Below are positions 16,559 through 25,416 of a DNA stretch of 64,000 bases, in pieces. The DNA is from Alphaproteobacteria bacterium (GTDB lineage Bacteria > Pseudomonadota > Alphaproteobacteria > Micropepsales > Micropepsaceae): positions 62,001 through 126,000 of the forward strand of contig JACKLF010000006.1 of the NCBI GenBank assembly GCA_024236055.1, written 5' to 3'. The notes under the pieces are model-generated. The model was not told the DNA's origin. It saw only the letters and a program-made list of their open reading frames with translations, and searched no databases. Both the position numbers and the translations under genes were made by a program. Numbering within the stretch: the first letter of the stretch is position 1; every line of letters starts with the position of its first letter.

Positions 16559-17188
16559 TCAGCCCTTGCCGAAGCGGCTGTCCAGCCGGGCGATCATCTC
16601 TTCGGGCGTGAAGCCCAGTGCGCCCAGCCGGCCCGACCGCGCCAGCAGCGCCAGCCCCGCCAGCGCGGCGGCGACCAGCACCACATCGCACTGGCTTTCG
16701 CGGCTGCCGGTGGGCATGCCGCTGGCGTCCGACAGCGCCTTCAGCGCATTGATCAGCCGGCCGTTGAACAGGCGTTCGGCATCGGCCAGCTTGCCGGCCG
16801 CGCCCGCATCCTCGCCGGGCGTCCCGGCCAGCGCCGCCGATGCGGCGGCCATCGTCTCGGCACCCTTCAGCAGGCCCAGCGCCGCCGCGCCCGCCACCGC
16901 CAGCCCGCCCGGACCGGCATCGCGCATGGCGCGCGCCAGCACCGTCAGGTCGTCGGCGGCCAGCGCCAGCAGCAGTTCGTCCTTGTTGCGGAAATAGCCA
17001 TAGAGGGCGGCCGGAGCGAAGCCGGCTTCGGCCGCCACCCCGCGCAGGGAAAGATCGCGCGCACCATCGCGGGCCGCGACCTTGCGCGCCGCCGCCAGAA
17101 TGGCCGAGCGCGAGGCTGCACGCGTGGCGTCACGCGGCCGGCGCGGCTTGGGCGATCGAGGGGCAGAACGGGTGGCCGCTTGCGACAT
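16559..17188 (-). CDS. TetR/AcrR family transcriptional regulator
   Basis: About 209 aa. The N-terminal helix-turn-helix is clear: AARKVAARDGARDLSLRGVAAEAGFAPAAL then YGYFRNKDELLLALA. The C-terminal ligand domain is Ala- and Leu-rich with no recognisable signature. TetR proteins usually repress a neighbouring gene until a small molecule binds. No divergent partner is evident, as the next gene upstream runs the same way. Several ATGs are possible; none has a strong ribosome site, so the start may be up to 13 residues longer. Confidence 0.85.
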   Translation of the reverse strand: MSQAATRSAPRSPKPRRPRDATRAASRSAILAAARKVAARDGARDLSLRGVAAEAGFAPAALYGYFRNKDELLLALAADDLTVLARAMRDAGPGGLAVAGAAALGLLKGAETMAAASAALAGTPGEDAGAAGKLADAERLFNGRLINALKALSDASGMPTGSRESQCDVVLVAAALAGLALLARSGRLGALGFTPEEMIARLDSRFGKG

Positions 17189-17260
17189 GGCGGGCAGCAT
17201 AAGTGATTCGCGCCGAACCGGCGTCATGCAAGGCGGGCCGCGCGCCCGCCAGTGGGACCA

Positions 17261-17638
17261 TCAGTCCGCATGGGCCTTCTTGTAGGCCTCCATGGCGACC
17301 GCCGCATCGCTGGAGACTTTTTCCTTCAGCTTGCGGTTGGCGGCCAGGCGGACCTCGGCCTGGCGGTCGATCCGCGACGCGACACTGTCCCCGTCGTCGC
17401 GGGCCTGGGCCATGCGCAGCTCGTCCTTCAGGCAGTTCTCATACAGGTTGGCCTGGCCGATGAAGTTGCGGGCCCTGGCGATGGCGGCGCGCAACTGTTC
17501 GGCGGTCGCCTGCGCACCGTTCAGCGGCGGCGGCGGCACCGGCGGGGTGCAAAGGCTCTGCGCCGATGCGGGCAGCCCCGTGGCGGCCAGCGCCAGGCCA
17601 GTCACCATCAGTATCCCCGGAAAAGATTTGCGAAGCAC
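17261..17638 (-). CDS. exported small protein of unknown function
   Basis: About 125 aa from a GTG at 17638, which has GAAGGGAAG just upstream. It has a signal peptide (FPGILMVTGLALAATGLPASA), a short proline run, then a charged alpha-helical region (AEQLRAAIARARNFIGQANLYENCLKDEL) with two Cys. It probably forms a helical hairpin in the periplasm. I do not recognise a family. Confidence 0.6.
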   Translation of the reverse strand: MLRKSFPGILMVTGLALAATGLPASAQSLCTPPVPPPPLNGAQATAEQLRAAIARARNFIGQANLYENCLKDELRMAQARDDGDSVASRIDRQAEVRLAANRKLKEKVSSDAAVAMEAYKKAHAD

Positions 17639-17771
17639 GCCACTTCCCTTCAACGCTGCAATTGCCCGCTGCGAGCGCGATTCAATCACACAAGATATGC
17701 TTACACCACAGCAGTTCTGGAACCGTGTTGGGACCAATTGGTGTCAAAAACATGTCAATGGGAGCGGCGGA

Positions 17772-18461
17772 TCAGCAGGGGCCGGCCACCGCCGCGCGCG
17801 GCTGCGTCCAGCGATCGGCAAACCGCAGCAACAGCCCGAAAACCATCAACAAAATACATGTGTCATAGAAAGCGTCCGGCCGATGCGGCCCCGAAATGCG
17901 CTGCAGCGCCATCAGCGAATAGCACAGCCAGAAATAGATCATCGCGGTGCCCAGCACCGCGCGGCGCACGGCGGGACCAATCAGCGGCGCCCCGCCATAG
18001 GACAGGCGCAGCGGCGCGGCAGCCACGGCCATGCCGCAGATCACCGCCGCGCCGAACAGCACGAACAGAAAAGCGCCGCCCGACAGGCTGATCGCATTGG
18101 GCAGCAGCACCGCCAGCAGATAGACGCCGTAACTGGCGCAAAAGCCCCAGATCAGGTCGGGGCAATGATCTTCCAGAAGCTGGGCCGGTGCCCAGAAGCG
18201 TCCCACCATGCGTCCGATGGGCCCGGCAGCCAGAACGGCAAAAAACACCAGGCTGGCGAAACGCCAGCCGGTCTGGCTGCCCAGGCGGAAGGCATTGGCG
18301 TCGAACCCGTTCATGGCGATGGTGCCAAGAACCAGAAAGGCCGCGGTCAGGGCAATCGCGCCGACCAGCGAAAACTGCAGCAGGTTGACCTGATCGAACG
18401 CCAGGCGCAGCCGGGACATGGGCCGCTGACCCAGAGCGGCAAGATTATCGAGCGCGACCAT
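17772..18461 (-). CDS. integral membrane protein of unknown function
   Basis: About 229 aa with roughly six hydrophobic segments (FSLVGAIALTAAFLVLGTIAM, FASLVFFAVLAAGPIG, AFLFVLFGAAVICGMAVAAA, AVLGTAMIYFWLCYSLMAL and others). Some loops carry His and Arg but no heme or metal pattern is certain. The start is one of several ATGs; 18461 keeps all membrane segments. The gene is flanked by genes on the same strand with no evident functional link. Confidence 0.55.
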   Translation of the reverse strand: MVALDNLAALGQRPMSRLRLAFDQVNLLQFSLVGAIALTAAFLVLGTIAMNGFDANAFRLGSQTGWRFASLVFFAVLAAGPIGRMVGRFWAPAQLLEDHCPDLIWGFCASYGVYLLAVLLPNAISLSGGAFLFVLFGAAVICGMAVAAAPLRLSYGGAPLIGPAVRRAVLGTAMIYFWLCYSLMALQRISGPHRPDAFYDTCILLMVFGLLLRFADRWTQPRAAVAGPC

Positions 18462-18596
18462 GACGGACTGATCCCCACCAGTTTTTCCGGTTCCGTGAGA
18501 GGGAACGTCCAAACTGCCAAAAGGATGCCGATCGCTGCCATCGGTCCGGTTTCGCACCCCAGCCATGAGACCGGCGCCGGATTTGGCACGCCCGAT

Positions 18597-19709
18597 CTAA
18601 CGCATCAGGGCCACTGCAAAGCCCGGCACCGGCTGGCCTGCATCGAACCGGGTCGCTGCGGCCACCAGGCCCACCACGCTGAATCCCGCCGCCTCGGCGG
18701 CGCTGCGCAAATACGCCTCGCCGTGGCGCCAGCGCCGTTTCGGCCCCAGGTCGTAGCCGTCATCCGGACCCGCCTCGACCGTGAACAGCAGAAAGCCGCC
18801 GGGCGCCAGGCGCGCCGCCGCCCCCGCCAGCACGCCCGACAGGTCGCCCAGATAGACGAAGGTGTCGGCCGCCAGGATCAGGTCGTAGGCCGCAAGCAGC
18901 GCGGGCCCCGGGTCGGCCAGCGCCGTTTCCAGATCGGCCACCGCCAGATGATCGTAGATCTGCCGCTCCCCCGCCTTCTCGATCATCCGCGGCGACAGGT
19001 CGATGCCGTCCAGCCGCGCCGCCAGCGGCCTGAACACGACACCCGCCAGCCCGGTGCCGCAGCCCAGGTCCAGAACCGACAATTGCGCACCCGCCGGGTC
19101 CATCAGGGCCGGCATCACCAGACCGGCCAGGTCCAGCAGGATCTGCGGCCCCGCATAGCCCAGGTGGCCGACCATGTGACTGTCGAAGGCGCCGGCGAAC
19201 TGGTCGAAGAGATGGCGCACATAGCCGGCGTCGGACCGACGCGCCGCCAGCATGGCGCGCGCGACCTGTTCCAGCCGTTCGGTGTCGGGCGAAGGCTCCA
19301 GCGTCTGCAGCATGTTCAGCGCCTGGCCCGCCTCGCCCGCCTTCAGCCAGGCTTCGGCCAGGTGCAGCCGGGCGATGTCCATGTTGCGGTCCAGGCGCAG
19401 CACCCGCTGCAGCTCGGCAATGGCGGCAGGCAAAAGTTCTGCCGCCAGCAATGCCTCGCCCAGCGCCAGCACCGCCACCGCCGCGCCGGGATTGAGGCTC
19501 ACCGCCTCGCGCGCTTCGGCCAGCGCCTCGCCCGTCAGGCCCGCCGCCGCCAGGGCGCGCACCAGCGTCAGCCGCGCCAGCAGGCCGCCGCGCCCCGCCG
19601 CGATGCGCGCACGCAGAGCCTGGGCCGCCTCGTTCGCCCGGCCTGTCTCGATCAGCGCCTCGGCGGCCCCAATCGGGTCGTCTTCGCCAATCTGGCCGTC
19701 TTCAACCAT
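18597..19709 (-). CDS. TPR-containing SAM-dependent methyltransferase
   Basis: About 370 aa. The first 150 residues are helical TPR-like repeats (EALIETGRANEAAQALRARI, LALGEALLAAELLPAAIAELQ). The C-terminal half is a class I methyltransferase with the SAM loop VLDLGCGTGLAG, followed by IDLSPRMIEKA and a DLILAADTFVYLGDL acidic strand. Such fusions methylate small molecules or proteins, but the target is unknown. The start at 19709 lies 4 bases after the MaoC gene stop, so the two are likely translated together. An earlier ATG at 19736 would overlap it. Confidence 0.8.
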   Translation of the reverse strand: MVEDGQIGEDDPIGAAEALIETGRANEAAQALRARIAAGRGGLLARLTLVRALAAAGLTGEALAEAREAVSLNPGAAVAVLALGEALLAAELLPAAIAELQRVLRLDRNMDIARLHLAEAWLKAGEAGQALNMLQTLEPSPDTERLEQVARAMLAARRSDAGYVRHLFDQFAGAFDSHMVGHLGYAGPQILLDLAGLVMPALMDPAGAQLSVLDLGCGTGLAGVVFRPLAARLDGIDLSPRMIEKAGERQIYDHLAVADLETALADPGPALLAAYDLILAADTFVYLGDLSGVLAGAAARLAPGGFLLFTVEAGPDDGYDLGPKRRWRHGEAYLRSAAEAAGFSVVGLVAAATRFDAGQPVPGFAVALMR

Positions 19710-19713
19710 GTCG

Positions 19714-20589
19714 TCAGCCAAGCAGGCACAGCCCATTGTTGAGGGCGATCGTGCCCGGCCGCTCCTTCACGCCCGCGCGCCATGAGACGGTTCCGCCATC
19801 GGCCCACATCTCCACCACCAGCGTTTCGCCGGGAAAGACCGGCTTGGAAAAGCGCACGTCGAACTGGGTGATGCGTTCGGGCTGGTAATCGGCCAGCGCC
19901 GCGAGCACCGCGCGGCAGGCGGTGCCGTAGCTGCACAGCCCATGCAGGATGGGGCGCGGAAAGCCCACCGCCTTCGCGAAGGCCGGGTCGCGATGCAGCG
20001 GATTGCGGTCGCCCGACAGCGCATAGAGAAAGGCCTGGTCAGGCCGGGTGTCAGCCTCGAACACATGATCGGGCGCGCGCGCGGGAATTTCATGCACGGC
20101 CGGGCCGCCATGCGGCTTGCCGCCAAAGCCGCCATCGCCGCGCGCGAAGATGGAGGAGACGATGGTGAACAGCTTGTCGCCGCTGGCCGCCTCGCGCACC
20201 ACCCTCTCCTGGATCAGCACCGCGCCCTTGCCTTCGCCCTTGTCCAGGATGTCGATCATGCGCTCATCCGCCAGCACGCTGGCCTTGGGCGGCAAGGGCT
20301 TGTGCAGGGTGATGCGGCGCTCGCCGTCCACCACCATGGCGAAGTTGATTTCGGACTTCTGCGGCATGCGCTGCTGCGCCGATGGCGCCTCGCCGCGCGA
20401 TATGACGCTGGCGAAGGTGGGAACCACTTTCAGCGCGCCACCCTCATAGACGAAGGGCAGCTCCTTTTCGTCCAGTGGATCGCGCATGAAACCCACGCCC
20501 AGCGCGTAGAGCATGACGTCTTTTTCATCATAGGACGCGGCAAGGCCGGTGGCGCCGGACTGCATCATGTCGTCATAGTCGATAGCCAT
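19714..20589 (-). CDS. MaoC family enoyl-CoA hydratase 2
   Basis: The 291-aa double hot-dog protein has the hydratase 2 signature YALSGDRNPLHRDPAFA near residues 187-205, including the catalytic Asp and His, then GFPRPILHGLCSYG. This is the layout of peroxisomal MFE-2 hydratase and its bacterial relatives, which add water to trans-2-enoyl-CoA to give (R)-3-hydroxyacyl-CoA. It likely takes part in fatty-acid or steroid side-chain breakdown. It is the first gene of a pair with the TPR-methyltransferase. Confidence 0.9.
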   Translation of the reverse strand: MAIDYDDMMQSGATGLAASYDEKDVMLYALGVGFMRDPLDEKELPFVYEGGALKVVPTFASVISRGEAPSAQQRMPQKSEINFAMVVDGERRITLHKPLPPKASVLADERMIDILDKGEGKGAVLIQERVVREAASGDKLFTIVSSIFARGDGGFGGKPHGGPAVHEIPARAPDHVFEADTRPDQAFLYALSGDRNPLHRDPAFAKAVGFPRPILHGLCSYGTACRAVLAALADYQPERITQFDVRFSKPVFPGETLVVEMWADGGTVSWRAGVKERPGTIALNNGLCLLG

Positions 20590-20698
20590 GAATTCTTCCT
20601 GGGATCATCCCTGCCTGAACGCCCGGTCTGCCTTGCCGGGCGGGCGACTGTAGCCACAGCCCCCGCACCGCGCCAAGCGGCTTACCCCGGAACCCGAC

Positions 20699-21163
20699 AT
20701 GTCCGCCCATCCCGATCCCACGACTTACGAACCGCGCCGCGGCAATGGCTGTCTCTACGGCTGCCTGGCGGTGCTGTTGCTCGCGGCGCTGCCGGTGGTG
20801 CTGGCCGCCGGCTATGGCAGCTGGTTCCTGTACCGGGGACTGAACGACGATCCAGTGGTGCAGCTGGCGCGCGATCTGGTGGTGCGCGACGGCATTACCA
20901 GCCAGGTGCTGGGCGCGCCGGTGCATATCACCGGCATCCGGGGCAACGCCTGGTCCTGGGTGCCGGGCGCCAGCGCCACCAGCACCTATGTGCTGACCCT
21001 GTCGGGCGCGCACGCCGATGGCACGCTGGAAATCCGCTCCCATGCGGGATCGGGCGGCCCCACGCTGGACAGCGCCACCCTGACCGTGCCCGGCGGCCTG
21101 CGCTACGATCTTCTGCGCCATCATGCCCTTCCGGGCGGGCGCAATCTGGGCGATACGATCTAG
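20699..21163 (+). CDS. one-TM protein with a Coa1/Tim21-like domain
   Basis: The 154-aa protein has a single membrane helix near residues 20-42 (LAVLLLAALPVVLAAGYGSWFLY). The outside domain reads DDPVVQLARDLVVRDGITSQVLGAPVHI, a pattern seen in Coa1-like proteins linked to cytochrome oxidase assembly. Mitochondrial Coa1 helps assemble Cox1, while bacterial roles are unproven. The family call is by pattern only. It precedes a peptide transporter by 23 bases. Confidence 0.5.
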   Translation: MSAHPDPTTYEPRRGNGCLYGCLAVLLLAALPVVLAAGYGSWFLYRGLNDDPVVQLARDLVVRDGITSQVLGAPVHITGIRGNAWSWVPGASATSTYVLTLSGAHADGTLEIRSHAGSGGPTLDSATLTVPGGLRYDLLRHHALPGGRNLGDTI

Positions 21164-21186
21164 AGCCTTCTGAAGGGGAACTGAGC

Positions 21187-22554
21187 ATGGCGGGGCGCGG
21201 CGACAGCGCATTCCTGGGACATCCGGCGGGGCTGGGCTGGCTGAGCGGGTCGGAGTTCTGGGAGCGCTTCTCCTATTACGGCATGCAGGCGCTGCTGGTG
21301 CTCTACATGACGCACCATCTGCTGCTGCCCGGCCATGTGGAGAATGTCTGGGGCTTCGCGGCATTTCGCGGACTTCTGGAATCCTTTTACGGGCCGCAAT
21401 CGCCCGCCGCGCTGGCCTCGATCATTTTCGGCCTCTATGCGGGGCTGGTCTATCTGACCCCGCTGGCGGGGGGCCTTCTGGCCGACCGGCTGACCGGACG
21501 GACCGCGGCGGTCACCATCGGCGCGCTGCTGATGGCGGCGGGCCACTTCCTGATGGCCTTCGAGGCCAGCTTTCTGCTGGCGCTGTCGTGCCTGCTGATC
21601 GGGGTGGGCTGCTTCAAGGGCAACATCGCCGCCCAGGTCGGCGACCTGTATGCCGAGGACGATCCGCGCCGCGCCGACGCCTTCCAGATCTATTACATCT
21701 TCATCCAGGTGGCGGTGATCATCTCGCCGCTGGTCTGCGGCACGCTGGGCGAAACCGTCGGCTGGCACTGGGGCTTTGGCGCGGCGGGCGTTGGCATGCT
21801 GCTGGGCCTGGCGATCTATCTGTTCGGCCGCGCCTCGCTGCCCAAGGAAAGAATGAAAGGCGGCGAAGTGGTGCGCCCGCCCATGACACGGCGCGACGTG
21901 CGCGCCCTGGTGCTGCTGGCCTTCATGCTTTTGCCGCTGGCGCTGTCGCTGATCGGCAACCAGGAAATCTTCAACGCCTATCTGATCTGGGCGGAGAAAA
22001 ACTACCAGACGCGCTTCTTCGGCATGACCATGCCGATCACCTGGATGCTGTCGCTGGACGCCATCGTCTCCACCGCCATGATCGCCGCCTCGGTGGCCTT
22101 CTGGCGCTGGTATGGCAGGCGCTGGGCCGAACCGGACGAGATCACCAAGATCACCATCGGCGTGGGCATCGCCGCGATCGCGCCCCTGACGCTGGCCGCG
22201 GCATCCATGGTGGTGGCCGCCACCGGCCAGCCGGTCTCGCTGGGCTGGGCGCTGGCCTTTCACCTGCTCAATGACATCGGCTTCTCGCAGGTTCTGCCCT
22301 GCGGCCTGGCGCTGTATTCGCGCGCCGCGCCCAAGGGGCTGGAGGGGCTGATGATCGCCGTCTACTACCTGCAATTCTTCCTGGGCAACATGCTGGTCGG
22401 CTATGTCGGCACGCTCTACACGGCCATGCCGGCGGTGCAGTTCTGGCTGCTGCATGTGGCGCTGATGGCGGTGGCAGGCGTGGTGATGCTGGCTGTGCGC
22501 CATTTCGGCGGCGCCCTGCTGGCCCCGCCCTATGCGCCGCCGCAAAAGCCCTAA
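21187..22554 (+). CDS. POT/PTR family proton-dependent peptide transporter
   Basis: The 455-aa protein has about 12-14 membrane helices. It begins with the signature EFWERFSYYGMQALLVLYM (ExxERFxYY), which couples protons to uptake of di- and tripeptides. LIGVGCFKGNIAAQVGDLY matches the second POT signature region. AGGGGA lies before ATG 21187. It converges with the patatin gene: the two stops overlap by 4 bases (22551-22554). Confidence 0.93.
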   Translation: MAGRGDSAFLGHPAGLGWLSGSEFWERFSYYGMQALLVLYMTHHLLLPGHVENVWGFAAFRGLLESFYGPQSPAALASIIFGLYAGLVYLTPLAGGLLADRLTGRTAAVTIGALLMAAGHFLMAFEASFLLALSCLLIGVGCFKGNIAAQVGDLYAEDDPRRADAFQIYYIFIQVAVIISPLVCGTLGETVGWHWGFGAAGVGMLLGLAIYLFGRASLPKERMKGGEVVRPPMTRRDVRALVLLAFMLLPLALSLIGNQEIFNAYLIWAEKNYQTRFFGMTMPITWMLSLDAIVSTAMIAASVAFWRWYGRRWAEPDEITKITIGVGIAAIAPLTLAAASMVVAATGQPVSLGWALAFHLLNDIGFSQVLPCGLALYSRAAPKGLEGLMIAVYYLQFFLGNMLVGYVGTLYTAMPAVQFWLLHVALMAVAGVVMLAVRHFGGALLAPPYAPPQKP

Positions 22555-24371
22555 TCGGCGTCGTGTGCCGGGCGCGGGCCCGGCAGGGCGGCGCTGGGCA
22601 CGCCGTTCTTCTCGATGCAGGCGCGCGCGGTGTCATAGCCCTCGCGGATCGCCTGGTCGAAGCCCTTCCAGTCGCGCAGGCCGATGCCGGGCATCGGCGG
22701 CTCGATCAGATAGTCCGCCTGTTCGCGCACGATGCGCCGCTGGGCTTCCGAGCCCACCGTGCCCGACCGCATCAGGATCGACACGATGGAGGGATTGCCC
22801 CGCATGCGCTGGCCCAGCAGCCACCACCAGGGCCGCTCGCCATAGCGGGAGTCCTGGGCCTGCAGATCGATCTCGCCGGTGACGTCGCAGGCGATGATGG
22901 GTCCGGCGCCCGCGCCATGACCGCGCATCACATCCACCGGCAGGTTGTTCATCACCCCGCCATCGACCAGCAGATGCCCGTGATGGGTCACCGGCGGCAG
23001 GATGCCCGGCAGCGCCGCCGAGGCGCGCAACGCCCGCCACAGCGGGCCCGAGCGATGCTCGTGAATGCGCCCGGTGGTCAAATCCGAGGAGATGCAGAAG
23101 AAAGGCAGCGGCAGGCCCTCGATCGCGGTCTTGCCGAAATGCTCGCGCAGCCGGGCGCTGACCTTGCGCCCGCTGACCAGCGCGATCAGCGGCAGGGTGA
23201 AATCCGACAGGGGGTTGTCGTCGACAAACACCGCGCGCATGCGCGCGGCCATTTCCTCGATGGTCCATTCGCTGGCGATGCCCGCCGCGATGATCGCCCC
23301 CATCGAGGTGCCGCCAAGCTGGTCGAAGGGCACGCCGGCTTCCTGCAGCGCCTTGATGATGCCGATATGGGCAAAGCCGCGCGCCCCGCCGCCCGCCAGC
23401 ACAAGCCCCACCGCGCAGCCGGCAATGAAGCGCGCCACCCGCGCAATGTCGCCGCCCCGGCCCGGGCGCAGGTGATGATGGCTCTCGAACAGGCCCGAAC
23501 GCAGCGAGAAATGCTCGGGCAGGTTGGCGGCAGAACCCGATGGATGCAGCAGCAGCAGTTCAGGAAGCCCACTGGCGCGCGCCTTGAATGCCGGCAGGTC
23601 CAGCGGGCGCTGGGGCAACGGCCGGTCGGCCCGCGCCAGCAAAAAAATGCGATCGGCCTGACGCAAACACTGATGCGTCCAGGCACTGTCGGGCGCGTCC
23701 CCCCGGTAGAAGACCACGTCATGGGCGGCTTCGAAGGCGTTGAACCATTCGGCGCTCTGTTCGCCCGCACGCGCGTCCAGCACCGCGGCGCGCCGCCCCA
23801 TCTGGCCCAGCGCGCTGGCCAGGCGGCGGGCGATCGGTTCGTCGTCCAGCCCTTCCTGCAACGGCACGATGGCAAAGGTGCGCGGGCGCGCCTGGGTGCC
23901 GCGCTCCTGGTGGGCGCTCTGCAGTCGGCGCACCAGCATCCGCATCAGGTTCATCATCACCCTGGGATAGCGGGCGATCAGCATCTCGAAGGATTCGGGG
24001 CTGATGCGCAGCAACTCGCTGTCGCGCATGGCGACAAGCTGGGCGCTGTGCTCCTGGCGGCCCGAGATCAGCGACATCTCGCCCACCGTCTCGCCGGCGG
24101 GAACATGGGCGATCAGCTTGCGCTGGCCCAGCTCGTCCTTGACGAAGACGCCCAGGCTGCCGGTGACGACCAGGAACAGCGCGGCGTCATTCTCGCCGTC
24201 GCGGTCCAGCAGCATGCCGCCGGGCAGGCCGAACCAGTTGGCTTCACCCAGAAGCGTGCGCAGGGTCGATTCCCCGATCGCATCCAGCAGCGGAAAGCTG
24301 CGCAGACGCTCGAGCAGTTCTTCGGGATAAACCGCCTGTTGTCCGAAGCGGAAGGAGGAGAGGAAGGCCAT
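22551..24371 (-). CDS. cyclic-nucleotide-binding patatin-like phospholipase (NTE type)
   Basis: About 606 aa. Residues 20-150 are a cNMP-binding fold (GENDAALFLVVTGSLGVFV, GETVGEMSLISGRQEHSA). The middle part resembles the NTE linker. The patatin domain from about 320 shows GGGARGFAHIGIIKAL, the nucleophile elbow GTSMGAI, and the catalytic Asp in DGGVMNNLP. This Ser-Asp dyad hydrolyses lysophospholipids or other esters, probably at the inner membrane. ATG 24371 is chosen because AAAGG lies 6 bases upstream. Confidence 0.9.
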   Translation of the reverse strand: MAFLSSFRFGQQAVYPEELLERLRSFPLLDAIGESTLRTLLGEANWFGLPGGMLLDRDGENDAALFLVVTGSLGVFVKDELGQRKLIAHVPAGETVGEMSLISGRQEHSAQLVAMRDSELLRISPESFEMLIARYPRVMMNLMRMLVRRLQSAHQERGTQARPRTFAIVPLQEGLDDEPIARRLASALGQMGRRAAVLDARAGEQSAEWFNAFEAAHDVVFYRGDAPDSAWTHQCLRQADRIFLLARADRPLPQRPLDLPAFKARASGLPELLLLHPSGSAANLPEHFSLRSGLFESHHHLRPGRGGDIARVARFIAGCAVGLVLAGGGARGFAHIGIIKALQEAGVPFDQLGGTSMGAIIAAGIASEWTIEEMAARMRAVFVDDNPLSDFTLPLIALVSGRKVSARLREHFGKTAIEGLPLPFFCISSDLTTGRIHEHRSGPLWRALRASAALPGILPPVTHHGHLLVDGGVMNNLPVDVMRGHGAGAGPIIACDVTGEIDLQAQDSRYGERPWWWLLGQRMRGNPSIVSILMRSGTVGSEAQRRIVREQADYLIEPPMPGIGLRDWKGFDQAIREGYDTARACIEKNGVPSAALPGPRPAHDAD

Positions 24372-24402
24372 CTGCATCCTTTCTACTCCAGGGCTGAAAC
24401 CT

Positions 24403-25182
24403 TCACCAAGCGGTCCAGCCGCCATCGACCACCAGGGCGGAGCCGGTGACGAAGCTGGCGGCGGGGGAACTCAGGAACAGCAGGGGGCCGCCGATCTCCT
24501 CGGCGCGGCCGGTGCGCCCCAGCATGGTGCGCGCGCCCAGCCTTTGGCCAAAGGCGGGCGGCGCGGCGGCGGGAAACGGGCCTGGCACCAGCGCATTGAC
24601 GCGGATCTTCTCGTGTCCCAGTTCGGCGGCCAGATGGCGCGAAAGCTGGATCAGGCCGGCCTTGGCCGGACCGTAATGGAAGGGGCTCTGACTTGCCCGG
24701 TCGTCATAGAGACCGCCATCGGGCGCGACCTGGCCATACATGGAGGCGATGTTGACGATGCTGGCGTCGCCGCTTGCAGCCACCGCGGCGCGCAGCGCCG
24801 GCAGCGCCGCGCGCACGGTCTCGAAGGCCGCGGTCACGCTGCTGGCATAGGTGCGGGCGAAATCCTCGGGCGACAGCGCATCGAAGGATTTGACCTGCAT
24901 CGCCACGGCATTGTTGACCAGGATGTCCAGGCGCGGCAGGGCGCCGAAGAAGGCGCGAATCTGCGCGACGTCATGGGCGTCGAAGGGCGCGGCGGTGACC
25001 TGGTGACCCTCGTCACGCAGCTCCGCGGCAAATGCGTCCAGCGCCGCCGCGTCCCGGCCATTGACGATCACATGCGCGCCCGCGGCGCACAGCGCGCAGG
25101 TCATGGCTGCACCCAGGTGGCCCCGGCTGCCCGAAATGAAGGCAACCCGCCCGTCCAGCCGGAAATATTGCGCAGACGTCAT
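24403..25182 (-). CDS. SDR family oxidoreductase
   Basis: The 259-aa Rossmann protein has an unusual first loop: ISGSRGHLGAA in place of TGxxxGxG, then NGRD. The active site is YGPAK and the end is GSALVVDGGWTAW. A classical short-chain dehydrogenase using NAD(P)H; the substrate is not shown. ATG 25182 follows GAAGG. It sits 31 bases before the patatin gene on the same strand. Confidence 0.85.
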   Translation of the reverse strand: MTSAQYFRLDGRVAFISGSRGHLGAAMTCALCAAGAHVIVNGRDAAALDAFAAELRDEGHQVTAAPFDAHDVAQIRAFFGALPRLDILVNNAVAMQVKSFDALSPEDFARTYASSVTAAFETVRAALPALRAAVAASGDASIVNIASMYGQVAPDGGLYDDRASQSPFHYGPAKAGLIQLSRHLAAELGHEKIRVNALVPGPFPAAAPPAFGQRLGARTMLGRTGRAEEIGGPLLFLSSPAASFVTGSALVVDGGWTAW

Positions 25183-25221
25183 CCTGGCCTTCGCACAAGC
25201 CGAAAAATGCAACCTGACAGC

Positions 25222-25248
25222 GCAGGGTAAATAAGCTATTTACGCTGC
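25222..25248. promoter_or_regulatory. inverted repeat in a divergent promoter region
   Basis: GTAAATA-AGC-TATTTAC (25227-25243), flanked by GCAG and CTGC (25222-25225 and 25245-25248). It lies 40 bp upstream of the SDR start and about 170 bp before the divergent TPR gene. The shape fits a dimeric repressor or activator site. Its regulator is unknown. Confidence 0.4.
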
Positions 25249-25416
25249 CGCCACGCAGCATTCTCGCTGCACTGCAACATGCATACGCGAAGTACCAATC
25301 GCCTTATTGGAAACAGCGCTTCGCCTTAGTAATGTTGCAAACAGGTTGAAACTGGACACCCAAACAGGGGCCCCCCGTGCCGCGCACGACGGCCGAGATC
25401 ACAAAGGACGATTTTC

